In this document: positions 43,693 through 53,096 of the stretch, in pieces | How positions within the stretch are numbered: the stretch's first letter is position 1 | Layout: the number at the start of each line of letters is the position of its first letter | Assembly (NCBI RefSeq): GCF_003464595.1 | Contig: NZ_QRZF01000002.1 | Location: 62,001-126,000, forward strand | DNA from: Bacteroides intestinalis | GTDB lineage: Bacteria > Bacteroidota > Bacteroidia > Bacteroidales > Bacteroidaceae | Length of the DNA stretch: 64,000 bases | Direction of reading: 5' to 3' | Translations under genes and position numbers: made by a program | Notes under the pieces: model-generated | What the model saw: only the letters and a program-made list of their open reading frames with translations | Databases searched by the model: none | Told to the model about the DNA's origin: nothing

Positions 43693-45882
43693 TCATTTTG
43701 TGAACAACAATTCCCTATATTTCGGCAACGGCCAAATCTCGTCGTCAACCTCCATTTCAAGGTGATCGATATGATCACGTATCTTTTCCAGATACGGACG
43801 TACATTTTCTTCGTAGGCAAAAGCCTTATCTTTGTAGCTATCCATATGATTGGCCACTTTACGGGCTTCGGTCATTTCGCGTACAAGGACTTTGATAGCA
43901 GTTACACGCTTGGAAATTTCCCGTATCAGTTCTTTACGATCGGCACTTAGTACTTCGTATTCTTCAGGAGAGAAGATTTCTTTGAGTCCGAGCAGGTTCT
44001 CCAGCAGGCGGTTCTGGTAGCTGACTGCTATGGGGACAATATGATTGATGGCCAGGTCACCCAATACGCGGCTTTCAATTTGCACTTTCATGGTGTATTT
44101 CTCCAATTCTACTTCCAGACGACAGGCGAGCTCCGTTTCATTAAAGATACGTTCGCCGATCAATACCGAGCGGGATTGGTTGTCCATATAGTGCATCAGA
44201 GCTTCGGGTACATGGCAAATATTAGTCAGTCCGCGGCGGGCAGCTTCTTCTTTCCATTGGTCAGAGTAACCGTCTCCTTCGAAACGGATAGCTTCGGAAG
44301 CGATGATAGTCTCTTTCAGGATGCGGAAAATAGCTTCATCTTTACCAATTCCTTCTTCCATCAGTTTGTCGATGGATGCTTTGAATTCATTCAACTGGTT
44401 GGCCATGGCAGCATTGATGGCAATCATGGCAGCTGCGCAGTTGGATGACGAACCGGCTGCACGGAATTCAAAACGATTGCCGGTGAAAGCAAACGGAGAA
44501 GTACGGTTACGGTCTGTCGTGTCGAGAAGGATTTCCGGAATACGTCCGATTCCCAACTTAAGAGTTGTTTTTTCTTCGGCAGTCATTTTATCGTCTCCTA
44601 CCTGACGTACGATATCATCCAGAGTGGCAGATAATTGTCTGCCCAGGAATATGGATAAGATAGCGGGGGGGGCTTCATTGGCACCTAAACGGTGACTGTT
44701 ACCTGCACTCATTATAGAAGCACGCAGCAAATTCTGATTCTTATAAACCATCATTAATACGTTCACCAGGAAAGTGAGGAAAAGCATGTTTCCTTTTGGA
44801 TTCTTACCGGGAGCGAAAAGGTTGATTCCGGTATCGGTACAGAGTGACCAGTTATTGTGTTTTCCCGAACCGTTAACACCACTGTAAGGTTTCTCATGCA
44901 ACAACACGGCAAAGTTATGTTTACGAGCAATACGCTTCATCAGGTCCATTACCAACTGATTATGATCATTGGCAAGGTTTGCATTCTCAAAGATTGGAGC
45001 CAATTCAAATTGGTTGGGAGCAACTTCGTTATGGCGTGTTTTTGCCGGAATTCCAAGTTTGTGGCATTCTATTTCCAGCTCTTTCATGAAAGCTGTTACG
45101 CGTGGGGGGATAGAACCGAAATAGTGGTCTTCCAACTGTTGGTCTTTTGCAGACGAATGTCCCATAAGCGTGCGTCCGGTCAGACAAAGATCGGGACGGG
45201 CATTGTATAGGGCGGAATCTACCAGGAAATATTCCTGTTCCCATCCCAGATTCGTGAATACGCGGGTTACATTCTTATCGAATAACTGGCATACTTCCGT
45301 GGCAGCCTTGTCCACAGCACCCAGTGCTTTTAATAATGGAGTCTTATAGTCCAGTGCTTCACCGGTATAAGAGATAAAGATTGTAGGAATACACAATGTG
45401 GTATCTACAACGAAAGCGGGTGAAGAGACATCCCAGGCGGTATATCCGCGAGCTTCAAACGTATTACGTATGCCTCCGTTAGGGAAAGAAGAAGCGTCCG
45501 GTTCCTGCTGAATCAGTAATTTGCCGGAGAAACGCTCGATTACATTTGAATTTTCTCCAAATTCGATAAAACCGTCATGTTTTTCGGCAGTACCATCCGT
45601 CAGTGGCTGGAACCAGTGAGTGTAATGAGTGACATTCAGGGATTTTGCCCAACTCTTCATACCGTTTGCTATCAGGTCGGCTATTTCGCGACTGATAGGG
45701 GTGCCTTTTTCTATGGCATCTGTCACAGCTTTGTAAGCTTCCCGGGGTAAGTACTCCTGCATTTTTTTACGGTCAAACACATGGCTTCCGTAATAATCGG
45801 ATAATTTGTTCGAAGGGGTAGTAACTTCAAGAGGGCGTCGGTTGGCGAGCTCTTGCAAGGCGTAGAATCTCATTTTTGACAT
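43693..45882 (-). CDS. glnN: Glutamine synthetase type III
   Basis: 729 residues from the ATG at 45882, which has the site AAAAGGAAG before it; the frame continues 11 codons upstream without a site. Length and sequence fit GSIII of Bacteroides (about 729 residues), much longer than GSI. Characteristic stretches include EQEYFLVD, HNEVAPNQFELAPIFE, GSGKHNNWSLCTDTG, NSHRLGANEAPPAI and FRAAGSSSNCAAAM. It makes glutamine from glutamate and ammonia with ATP in the cytoplasm and is a main route of nitrogen assimilation. A -7 box TAATTTTG lies 31 bases upstream, preceded by repeated TACCCCC motifs. Confidence 0.97.
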   Translation of the reverse strand: MSKMRFYALQELANRRPLEVTTPSNKLSDYYGSHVFDRKKMQEYLPREAYKAVTDAIEKGTPISREIADLIANGMKSWAKSLNVTHYTHWFQPLTDGTAEKHDGFIEFGENSNVIERFSGKLLIQQEPDASSFPNGGIRNTFEARGYTAWDVSSPAFVVDTTLCIPTIFISYTGEALDYKTPLLKALGAVDKAATEVCQLFDKNVTRVFTNLGWEQEYFLVDSALYNARPDLCLTGRTLMGHSSAKDQQLEDHYFGSIPPRVTAFMKELEIECHKLGIPAKTRHNEVAPNQFELAPIFENANLANDHNQLVMDLMKRIARKHNFAVLLHEKPYSGVNGSGKHNNWSLCTDTGINLFAPGKNPKGNMLFLTFLVNVLMMVYKNQNLLRASIMSAGNSHRLGANEAPPAILSIFLGRQLSATLDDIVRQVGDDKMTAEEKTTLKLGIGRIPEILLDTTDRNRTSPFAFTGNRFEFRAAGSSSNCAAAMIAINAAMANQLNEFKASIDKLMEEGIGKDEAIFRILKETIIASEAIRFEGDGYSDQWKEEAARRGLTNICHVPEALMHYMDNQSRSVLIGERIFNETELACRLEVELEKYTMKVQIESRVLGDLAINHIVPIAVSYQNRLLENLLGLKEIFSPEEYEVLSADRKELIREISKRVTAIKVLVREMTEARKVANHMDSYKDKAFAYEENVRPYLEKIRDHIDHLEMEVDDEIWPLPKYRELLFTK

Positions 45883-45912
45883 ACTTGTCTTCCTTTTGTT
45901 GATTGTTGGGCG

Positions 45913-45920
45913 CAAAATTA
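45913..45920 (-). promoter_or_regulatory. -7 box (TAATTTTG) of glnN
   Basis: The minus strand reads TAATTTTG, matching TAnnTTTG. The predicted leader is about 24 bases. No -33 TTTG is at the usual place; the TACCCCC motifs lie there instead. Confidence 0.5.
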
Positions 45921-45935
45921 TATGTTTTTTCTGAA

Positions 45936-46000
45936 AGTACCCCTATTTTTTAGGGGGTATTCTTGAAAATAATGCAATTTTTCTTGCAAGTACCCCCTGA
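45936..46000. promoter_or_regulatory. Three TACCCC(C)T motifs upstream of glnN
   Basis: Copies are GTACCCCTA (45938-45946, plus), TACCCCCTA (45959-45951, minus) and GTACCCCCTGA (45990-46000, plus). The first two form an inverted repeat. The first copy starts about 18 bp upstream of the -7 box, where an activator would bind. A nitrogen-responsive regulator is a guess. Confidence 0.4.
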
Positions 46001-46090
46001 AAAGAGTGGTTTGTTTTGTAAAGTGTGAAAATTGTGATATTTGTTGTTTCTATTCTCTGGAGTATCAATGCTGTATTGGAGCCAGGTCTG

Positions 46091-46167
46091 GTCCGTACCA
46101 ACTCCGTGTCTATACACTTGGACTTGACACGGAGTTGGTACGGTCTTGACACGGGGTTGGTACGGGC
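46091..46167. repeat. 20-bp unit in one inverted and two direct copies
   Basis: GTCCGTACCAACTCCGTGTC (46091-46110) is complementary to 46126-46145 at 19 of 20 positions. A second direct copy, GACACGGGGTTGGTACGGGC (46148-46167), follows with a 22-bp period. The first pair can fold into a 20-bp stem with a 15-base loop. No ORF of note crosses it. It lies between the divergent glnN and DUF5686-like genes. Confidence 0.6.
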
Positions 46168-46240
46168 TTGGTCTGGATTAGGTGTGTATTTGGTATGTAT
46201 TAAAAAAAAGGCTATTCCTTCGTTTTACAACCTTTTTTTC

Positions 46241-46248
46241 TATATTTG
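46241..46248 (+). promoter_or_regulatory. -7 box (TATATTTG) of the DUF5686-like gene
   Basis: TATATTTG lies 25 bases before the TTG start at 46274, implying a short leader of about 20 bases. Confidence 0.5.
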
Positions 46249-46273
46249 TCCCAACTAATTTGAGGATTTACGT

Positions 46274-48499
46274 TTGAAACATCTAATATATATATGGATA
46301 GGGCTCGGACTTTTATTTTCCGTTTTTCAAAAGGCCAATGCAGAAAATGCGGTCGATGAGCGGGATAAGCAGTTGCAACATCTGGCGGACTCTGTGATGG
46401 AACGGGTTTTCTATTTCGCACCCTTTTATGCAAATATAGTGGAAAGCTATAATGCGGAACTCTATATAAAAGGAAAGGTGAATGTGAAAAAGCGGAATTT
46501 CATTATTCATTATTTGCCTACCATGTTCCGTACCAGGAAAGGTATGCATGAATATATGATGGAAACATATAGTGAACTCCACTTCACTGCTCCCAATCGT
46601 TATGAACAGGAAGTGAAGGCAAGTATGGGAACTACTAAAGGGTTCTGGGAAGCTGACGGGCGCTTGATGGAGCATTTTCACATAAATATTTATTCTTCTA
46701 CGTTGCTATATGATAAACTCCTCTCCCCTTTAGCTTCGGATGCCAGAAAATATTACACCTATTTTGTGGATTCTATTATGGGAGATTCTCATAATCGTCA
46801 GTATAAAATTCGTTTCATGCCTAAAAATAGAAGCTATCAGTTGGTGGGTGGATATATGATTGTGAATACTGATGTATGGAGCATACGTGAAATCCGCTTC
46901 TCCGGACGTTCTGAGATGTTTCGCTTTACTAATCTACTGAAAATGGGTGAAGTAGGAGAGTCTGATGAATTTTTGCCTGTGAAATATGATGTTACAGGCA
47001 CTTTCCGTTTATTGGGAAATTTGATAGACGGAAGTTATGTGGCAACACTTAATTATCGGGACATCCGTCAGCGCAAACCGGCCCATCTGACGCGGAAAAC
47101 GGGTTCCAAATATGATTTATCGGGAATTTATAAAATGACTGCGGTACCTGATGCATACCGCTACGATACGGCTCATTTCAATCGTATACGTCCTATTCCT
47201 CTGACTACCCATGAACAGGAACTTTACCGTACTTATTCTCAACTTAACGACTCTACCCCTGTCAAGAAGCGAAAGGTGTTTTGGGGCCACTTGGGAGATG
47301 CGATGATAGATTACTATACCGTGGATCTGAATAATTACGGAAGGCTTCGCGGTTCGCCTATTATCAATCCTTTTATGTTCGGTTATAGTGCGTTGAATGG
47401 GCTTTCCTATCGCCAGACATTAAGGTATAACCAGTTGTTCTCAGGTGATCGGCGTTTGCAGATTTCCCCGGGAGCAGGTTATAACTTTAAACAGAAAGAA
47501 TTTTACTGGCAGGTGAGGTCGAGTTTTGATTATAATCCTCGTAAAGGGGCTTCTTTGTATGTGGAGTTTGGTGACGGTAATCGTGTTTATAGTAGTGCCA
47601 TATTGGATGAACTGAAGGATATTCCGGACAGTATTTTTGATGTGAGCAGGCTTCGGCTGAATTATTATAAGGATCTTTATCTCACCATGAGACATAGTTG
47701 GGAGATTGTCAATGGTTTGACATTGGATTTGAATCTCTCCATGCACCGACGTAGGGATACGGCGAAAGGTAAGGCTACGGTGATAGATTCCTCTACTTCT
47801 TCCACTGCTGAATCCGAGCAGCCTTCCGCACCACCTGACATTGATGAGGAGGTATTGGACAAGTTGCCCCGTGTTTATAATAGTTTTGCTCCGGGAATAC
47901 GCTTGACATGGACACCGGGACAATATTATTATATGAATGGTAATCGAAAAGTAAATCTTCATTCCAAATATCCTACAATATCATTGGATTGGGAACGAGG
48001 ATTCAAAGGGGTATTGCCTAATTCTAATAACTATGAACGCTTTGAAATAGACTTACAGCATACCATTCCATTGGGATTGATGCGTGACTTTTATTATCGG
48101 TTGGGCTGGGGTACTTTTACAGAACAAACCGGAGTTTATTTTATTGATTTTGCGAATTTCCGGCGTACGAATCTTCCGACAGGTTGGAATGACGATTTTG
48201 GCGGAGTTTTCCAATTGCTTGACAGGTATTGGTATAATTCCTCGCGCAGATATTTCAGGGGGCATGTCACTTATGAAGCTCCCTTCCTGATAATTCCTCA
48301 TTTAAATAAAATAAGCCAATATGTACTGAATGAACGACTTTATTTTGGGGCTTTGTTTGTTCCTCGTCTGAAACCTTATATTGAAGTGGGTTATGGTATC
48401 GGTACGCATGTCTTTGATTTTGGCTTTTTCGCCGGCTTTGAAAATTGGAAGTATAAAGAAGTGGGTGTAAAATTTACGTTCGAATTGTTTAATAGGTAA
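46274..48499 (+). CDS. DUF5686-like outer-membrane beta-barrel protein
   Basis: 741 residues with a TTG start at 46274, preceded by TTTGAGGATT; no in-frame ATG sits better. A Sec signal (to about residue 23, QKANAEN) is followed by a region of about 330 residues typical of DUF5686 proteins (YFAPFYANIVESYNAELYIKG, then VNTDVWSIREIRFSG). A C-terminal beta-barrel follows, with many aromatic alternating strands and the ending VGVKFTFELFNR. These are Bacteroidetes outer-membrane proteins of unknown role; relatives also carry a carboxypeptidase-like domain, which is missing here. Confidence 0.75.
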   Translation: MKHLIYIWIGLGLLFSVFQKANAENAVDERDKQLQHLADSVMERVFYFAPFYANIVESYNAELYIKGKVNVKKRNFIIHYLPTMFRTRKGMHEYMMETYSELHFTAPNRYEQEVKASMGTTKGFWEADGRLMEHFHINIYSSTLLYDKLLSPLASDARKYYTYFVDSIMGDSHNRQYKIRFMPKNRSYQLVGGYMIVNTDVWSIREIRFSGRSEMFRFTNLLKMGEVGESDEFLPVKYDVTGTFRLLGNLIDGSYVATLNYRDIRQRKPAHLTRKTGSKYDLSGIYKMTAVPDAYRYDTAHFNRIRPIPLTTHEQELYRTYSQLNDSTPVKKRKVFWGHLGDAMIDYYTVDLNNYGRLRGSPIINPFMFGYSALNGLSYRQTLRYNQLFSGDRRLQISPGAGYNFKQKEFYWQVRSSFDYNPRKGASLYVEFGDGNRVYSSAILDELKDIPDSIFDVSRLRLNYYKDLYLTMRHSWEIVNGLTLDLNLSMHRRRDTAKGKATVIDSSTSSTAESEQPSAPPDIDEEVLDKLPRVYNSFAPGIRLTWTPGQYYYMNGNRKVNLHSKYPTISLDWERGFKGVLPNSNNYERFEIDLQHTIPLGLMRDFYYRLGWGTFTEQTGVYFIDFANFRRTNLPTGWNDDFGGVFQLLDRYWYNSSRRYFRGHVTYEAPFLIIPHLNKISQYVLNERLYFGALFVPRLKPYIEVGYGIGTHVFDFGFFAGFENWKYKEVGVKFTFELFNR

Positions 48500-48572
48500 T
48501 TGGAAAGGGATAATTATTTACATTTTTGTTTTGCTGGCTACTTGCTTAATTTTTTACTGATTTTTTGAGGCT

Positions 48573-48606
48573 TTTGCTTGTTTTTTAAATATTATATATA
48601 TATTTG
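48573..48606 (+). promoter_or_regulatory. Promoter of the tubulin-like operon
   Basis: TTTG at 48573-48576 (or TTG at 48578-48580) and TATATTTG at 48599-48606, spacing 22 or 18 bp. The leader would be about 100 bases before the ATG at 48713. No other promoter of this quality is seen in the following 9.6 kb. Confidence 0.6.
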
Positions 48607-48712
48607 CAATATCTTTATTTTTAGGCGAATATTGAAGAATCTCTTAGAGTTTCTTATCAATAGGTAGGGATAAAATCTGGTAGTTAATCAATATCTAAGT
48701 AGGGTTTAAGTG

Positions 48713-49234
48713 ATGGATATTTTGTTTAATTATATTTCTGCTTTGCTCTGGGGAATATTAATAGGATTAATATTCTCAGGTTTTGTGATGTATATTGCTC
48801 ATAAAATATGTGGCATTTCTTATTTGATAAGCGGACTCATAGGGGCCTTTCTGCTATTCTTTATGACTTTTCAGTTTACAGCATTGATCGGCGCTAATAA
48901 AACAAAAAAATATGTAGAAAATGTGGTTACTTCGGCACAGACTGTTGGTGAGAATATTGACTGGACAATTGTTAAGGATAAATATTCATTGCTGAAGCCT
49001 TATTTAGGCGAAGTAGAAATGAGCTCTGAAAATGTAATGAATATAAAAACCATGATCACTGATAGTATAGACAGGTATATTTGGCGACGTTTTGGATGGA
49101 TTGTGGGAGGAATATTAGTCGCATTCGGTGTGATGATTGGTGGTGGGGCGATGGAGGCAAACCGAGTTTCTAATCATCGTAGGCGTACTTCCGGTACACA
49201 TCGTAATAATCGAGGGCATCGGACCAGAAGATGA
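48713..49234 (+). CDS. Small membrane protein of the tubulin-like operon
   Basis: 173 residues from the ATG at 48713; a GTG one codon earlier is also in frame. Two membrane helices open the protein (about 8-30 and 36-60). A polar stretch of about 65 residues follows (with VKDKYSLLKPYLGEVEMSS), then a third helix (about 126-146). The tail is rich in Arg, His and Asn (RRRTSGTHRNNRGHRTRR) and should lie in the cytoplasm. I do not recognise the family. The gene is first in the operon, 44 bp before the tubulin-like gene, so it may anchor the GTPase at the membrane. That is inference. Confidence 0.75.
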   Translation: MDILFNYISALLWGILIGLIFSGFVMYIAHKICGISYLISGLIGAFLLFFMTFQFTALIGANKTKKYVENVVTSAQTVGENIDWTIVKDKYSLLKPYLGEVEMSSENVMNIKTMITDSIDRYIWRRFGWIVGGILVAFGVMIGGGAMEANRVSNHRRRTSGTHRNNRGHRTRR

Positions 49235-49278
49235 TAAATGATATGGCTATGTAAAAACAATAAATATATAAATTATAG

Positions 49279-52200
49279 ATGATGGAAAAATTAGATTCTC
49301 AGAGTCCTAACCACATTCTGATAGGTTTGGGCGGTACAGGAGGCAAAGTGTTGAAAGCTCTTCGTAAACGTTTGTTTTTAGAGTTTCCTAATGAGACAGA
49401 TCGCGCTCAACTATCAATTGGCTTTATCTATGTTGACTCAACACGTGAGATGATGCAGCCTGGTGACCCGTCTTTCAAAGTAATGGGTAAAGATGCTTCT
49501 TTTACAGAGAGTGAGTTTGTGGACATTAAGTCAGTTAATCTTGGTCAGATATTAGACAATGTGGATAACTTTCCCGGATTGAAAAACATTGTACGTAATG
49601 GTGCATCAATGCGCAATACATTAGGCGAAGTAGGTGCTGCTGCCGGACAAAAAAGACGTGCAGGTCGCATCCTTTTTGCTGCTAATTGTAATAAGTACGT
49701 TGCTGCTTTGAGAGCACAATACGAAAAGGTGAGGGCTATCAGCCGCAAAGACTCTGTGAATATTCATATTTTTACCGGTTTGGCAGGTGGTACAGGATCG
49801 GGAGCTATCATTGATGCTGTGGCTCAAGCGCGTGCCCAAGCATCTTTCCGTGATGCTGTTATTACGGTCTATGCTATGGTGCCGGAATTGGAGATTCCTG
49901 CCGGATGTCAGGCTGGACGTTACCATCAGAATGGATATGCCGCTCTTTGCGAGTTGAGTGCATTGAATGTAGGACGCTTCCTTCCTTGTGATGTGATTCG
50001 TGGTGATGAACACATCTCACTTGATTTGGATTCCAACAAGCAGTTTGGCTTGATGCTTTATTCCAATATTAATGAAAATGGCGTTACTGTAAACTCTTTC
50101 ACAGAATTGCCACAGTTACTGGCCGATACGATTTATTTCCGTATGTTTTTGGAATATAATGCAGATACCACCGGTGATTTTATCCGTGGACTGAGTTCTG
50201 AAAATATTAATGATTTTTGTGTAGAGTATAGCGTAAAATCTAAGGGCAATGATAAAGAACGTGCTCGTACGAAAGCTATCAGTTCGTTTGGTATCAAACG
50301 TGTTATCTATCCTGAGAAGCGTATCATCGAACATATCTCTTATACTATTGGACAACAGGTGCTTCGTCAAATGCAGTATAATAACTTTAAGGATGACTTT
50401 GGTTTTGTACAGGAGAGTGTGAAGAAGGATTATAAGCAACTCTATATTAATGATGCACATTTACGTGACTGGAGATTGAGCGACTCATTCCTCACGCTTA
50501 ACGAGAAGATTTACGATACGGATAAGAATTTCGATTCAATACAGGATTATTGGAAATCAACCACAAACTTCTATTCTTATGATGATGCGAAAGCAGCCGA
50601 TAAGAATCCGTTGAAATATCTGGAAAGTTTTTGTGATGGTGAGTTTAAGAATAACTTCCGTTTGAAAAAAGGCGTAGAGGAATACTACCAGGATAAGGGT
50701 GATGACCGTATTTTGAAAGAGCAAGCCAGTTATATTGTGGAACGTATCGAACGTGATCTTTATACAAAATGGTATGAAGGACAACTTTCTCTGGACGACT
50801 TGCTTCACATTTGTGATGAAATCCTGATTTATATTAAGAAACGCAGAGCCAACATCGATGCAGAGATTACGACTTGTGATGAAAAGATCAAGCAGTATTC
50901 AGACGATGCCGCTGCTAATGAATATGACTGGTCGCATGCTAGCCTTATAGCACGTGCAGCCGGTGCTTCTGCCCGTCGTTATACAGATCATCAGGAAATT
51001 CTTTCAGACCTTTACGTTGAGAAGACGACTAAATTGGCTAAAAAGTTCCAGGCTTCCTTATTGGGTAAGTTGCGTGCGGCTTTTGAAGAGTTCCATGCAC
51101 AGGTTACTGAATTTGCCGGTAAACTTTACATTTCGATGGAAATTGCAGAAAAGCGCATTGCAGATCGTAATCAGAAGAGTAAAGGGGTAGCTGATCTTTC
51201 TAAAGCTATTATTGAAGTATGTGAAGATGAGAAGATGATTAAGTTTGAACGTGCTATCATCTTGGATAAACATCGCCAGGAAACTCTTTCGGGAGGTTTG
51301 CGTAAGGCAATTGTCGGCAACCGGACTTTTGCTCATTTCGATGAATTGGCTGCTCAGACTACTGAGGATACTATTTTTGATCTTTTTGATCTGCAATTGG
51401 CCGGACAAATCCGTGAGATTCATGATCAGGAGTGTCAGCAAGATAAGATACTCGGCATGAATATTTTGCAGCAATTGCAAAAAGTTCTCCTGACGGATGA
51501 TGATATCAGACGTTTTGCCAGTGATGTTGTAAATCAGAGTGGTGTTTTCCTTAAACTTGATGAAGGACAGCTTAGCAAAGCTTTGAATAACAATCCGAAT
51601 CCTGTATCTCATCCGGAGTCCATTAATCGCAAAACGATTCTGGTAAGTTTGCCAAGTTATGAAGGTAATGATTCTCTCAAGGCTTTTGCTGTGAAATTGG
51701 AGAATGCTTTGAAGAGCTCATTTGGAAACGGTACGCCGGGAAGTACCATCCGGTTCAATATTTCAGATCAGCGCATGAATGAAATCACCATTGCGGCTGT
51801 GAAGTATTGCTTCCCTATGCGTGCTATTTCTTGGATGACAAACTATGAAAGGGAGTATAATGATATGGTCCAGAACCCAAATCCTACCGAAGCTGCAGAA
51901 GCTCGTGTTCTGCTTCACAGTGAAGGTGACGGTACACAATTGCCGGGTATTATGGGTGAAAAGATTATTCCTCTGAAAGAATTTACTCCTTATCTCTTTG
52001 TGGCTGCCGCTAACGATCTTATACAATATGCTCAGGATGCCAGAGAAGAGCAAGGATGGTGCATGATTACAGAAGATGAGTGGGGAACGCCGACTACGAC
52101 TTTCATTGCTGCCAGCTTTACTGATATCCCTGTTAGTGAAGATTTCACATCTGAAATGCGTGATAGTATTCAAGAGAAAGTTGATAATATTCTGAAAAAT

Positions 52201-52362
52201 GCAGAATTGAAAGTTAGTGAGCGTAATGCTATGGTAGAAAAGGTGAAAGTGCTAATGCGTGACTTTGTCTCGAAAGAATGCTCAAGTCCCACTTCTCCCA
52301 AGTATACGCAGTTTGGTGCGGACGCGAGAAAAGCAATAGAAATGATTAATACGAAACGTTAA
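49279..52362 (+). CDS. Tubulin/FtsZ-like GTPase (Tubulin_2 family)
   Basis: 1027 residues, no signal peptide. The N-terminus has a nucleotide-binding glycine loop (IGLGGTGGKVLKAL, 15-28). The tubulin signature is GLAGGTGSGAI (167-177), matching the GGTGTG-type phosphate loop of FtsZ and tubulin. A helix with NGYAALCELSAL (about 218-229) fits the base-contacting helix. This identifies the bacterial tubulin-like (Tubulin_2, FtsZl-type) family. The remaining 700 residues are mostly helical with coiled-coil-like charged stretches (about 500-720). The window contains no other ftsZ, and the protein lacks the usual FtsZ C-terminal tail, so it is not the division FtsZ. It may polymerise at the membrane; partners are encoded on both sides. 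Confidence 0.88.
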   Translation: MMEKLDSQSPNHILIGLGGTGGKVLKALRKRLFLEFPNETDRAQLSIGFIYVDSTREMMQPGDPSFKVMGKDASFTESEFVDIKSVNLGQILDNVDNFPGLKNIVRNGASMRNTLGEVGAAAGQKRRAGRILFAANCNKYVAALRAQYEKVRAISRKDSVNIHIFTGLAGGTGSGAIIDAVAQARAQASFRDAVITVYAMVPELEIPAGCQAGRYHQNGYAALCELSALNVGRFLPCDVIRGDEHISLDLDSNKQFGLMLYSNINENGVTVNSFTELPQLLADTIYFRMFLEYNADTTGDFIRGLSSENINDFCVEYSVKSKGNDKERARTKAISSFGIKRVIYPEKRIIEHISYTIGQQVLRQMQYNNFKDDFGFVQESVKKDYKQLYINDAHLRDWRLSDSFLTLNEKIYDTDKNFDSIQDYWKSTTNFYSYDDAKAADKNPLKYLESFCDGEFKNNFRLKKGVEEYYQDKGDDRILKEQASYIVERIERDLYTKWYEGQLSLDDLLHICDEILIYIKKRRANIDAEITTCDEKIKQYSDDAAANEYDWSHASLIARAAGASARRYTDHQEILSDLYVEKTTKLAKKFQASLLGKLRAAFEEFHAQVTEFAGKLYISMEIAEKRIADRNQKSKGVADLSKAIIEVCEDEKMIKFERAIILDKHRQETLSGGLRKAIVGNRTFAHFDELAAQTTEDTIFDLFDLQLAGQIREIHDQECQQDKILGMNILQQLQKVLLTDDDIRRFASDVVNQSGVFLKLDEGQLSKALNNNPNPVSHPESINRKTILVSLPSYEGNDSLKAFAVKLENALKSSFGNGTPGSTIRFNISDQRMNEITIAAVKYCFPMRAISWMTNYEREYNDMVQNPNPTEAAEARVLLHSEGDGTQLPGIMGEKIIPLKEFTPYLFVAAANDLIQYAQDAREEQGWCMITEDEWGTPTTTFIAASFTDIPVSEDFTSEMRDSIQEKVDNILKNAELKVSERNAMVEKVKVLMRDFVSKECSSPTSPKYTQFGADARKAIEMINTKR

Positions 52363-52373
52363 GGAAAACAATT

Positions 52374-53081
52374 ATGGCAAGAAGTAATAATGCAAGAGAC
52401 AGATATATGTATGGTATCTGTACTAATCGTGATAATGGTGATGGTAAGCCTTGTCCAAAGTGTGCTGAAAAGACAATTCAGCAGATTCGTGCAGGGAAAG
52501 ATTTTGTTTGCGAAGAATGTGGTGAGAACTTGACAAAAGTTGCTCCTCCGCGTACTACTAATTGGGCTCTTATTGGTGGTATTGCTGCTGCTGTAATTGT
52601 GCTTGGTGGAGGTGGTGCATATTTTGCATTTTCAGGTGAGAAAGCTGCTACAGAAACTGTAGAAACTGTAGTAAAGGACACTATTGTATCTTCTGGTGGA
52701 TCTTTAGAAGGTAAAGAAATTGTGGAGCAAGAAGCAGAACAGCTTGTGACTGAAGTGGAAGATTCGATTAAAGTTTCTACACAGGAAGATACCAAGTCTA
52801 CTGATGTTGCAGAAACAGTGAAAAAGGATGCTCCTACACGTATAAATCTGCCTTATGGTTATTTTGAAGGACCAACGAATGGAAGTGGTAAACCTAATGG
52901 TATTGGTATTGCTTATGTTACGAAAGGGTATTCACTCGACTTGAAAAATAGAGATAAAGAAACTTTGGACTTGAAGCCGGGCGATAAAATTATGAACGCT
53001 AAGTTTAAAGATGGTAATTTACAGCAAGGTGAACTTCAACGTAAGGATGGAACGCGTAAGACAATTCAGATCGGTGGTTGA
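52374..53081 (+). CDS. Zinc-ribbon membrane protein with MORN-like C-terminal end
   Basis: 235 residues. The N-terminus has CPKC (27-30) and CEEC (46-49), a zinc ribbon. One membrane helix follows (about 64-86, ALIGGIAAAVIVLGGGGAYF), then an acidic, Thr- and Glu-rich linker (about 90-155) and a C-terminal part with YGYFEGPTNGSGKPNGIGIA, like a MORN repeat. The zinc ribbon would be cytoplasmic and the tail periplasmic. The gene lies 11 bp after the tubulin-like gene and 15 bp before the next start. A link between the GTPase and the periplasm is inferred from this topology. Confidence 0.8.
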   Translation: MARSNNARDRYMYGICTNRDNGDGKPCPKCAEKTIQQIRAGKDFVCEECGENLTKVAPPRTTNWALIGGIAAAVIVLGGGGAYFAFSGEKAATETVETVVKDTIVSSGGSLEGKEIVEQEAEQLVTEVEDSIKVSTQEDTKSTDVAETVKKDAPTRINLPYGYFEGPTNGSGKPNGIGIAYVTKGYSLDLKNRDKETLDLKPGDKIMNAKFKDGNLQQGELQRKDGTRKTIQIGG

Positions 53082-53096
53082 TAAACATTGAATGTT

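Noticed and set aside
46025-46258. 77-codon plus-strand ORF across the triple repeat
   Set aside because: Its sequence simply translates the repeats, and it has no ribosome site; more likely non-coding.
49279-52362. Possibility that the tubulin-like gene is the division gene ftsZ
   Set aside because: Too long, lacks the FtsZ C-terminal tail and is not near ftsA or murein genes.
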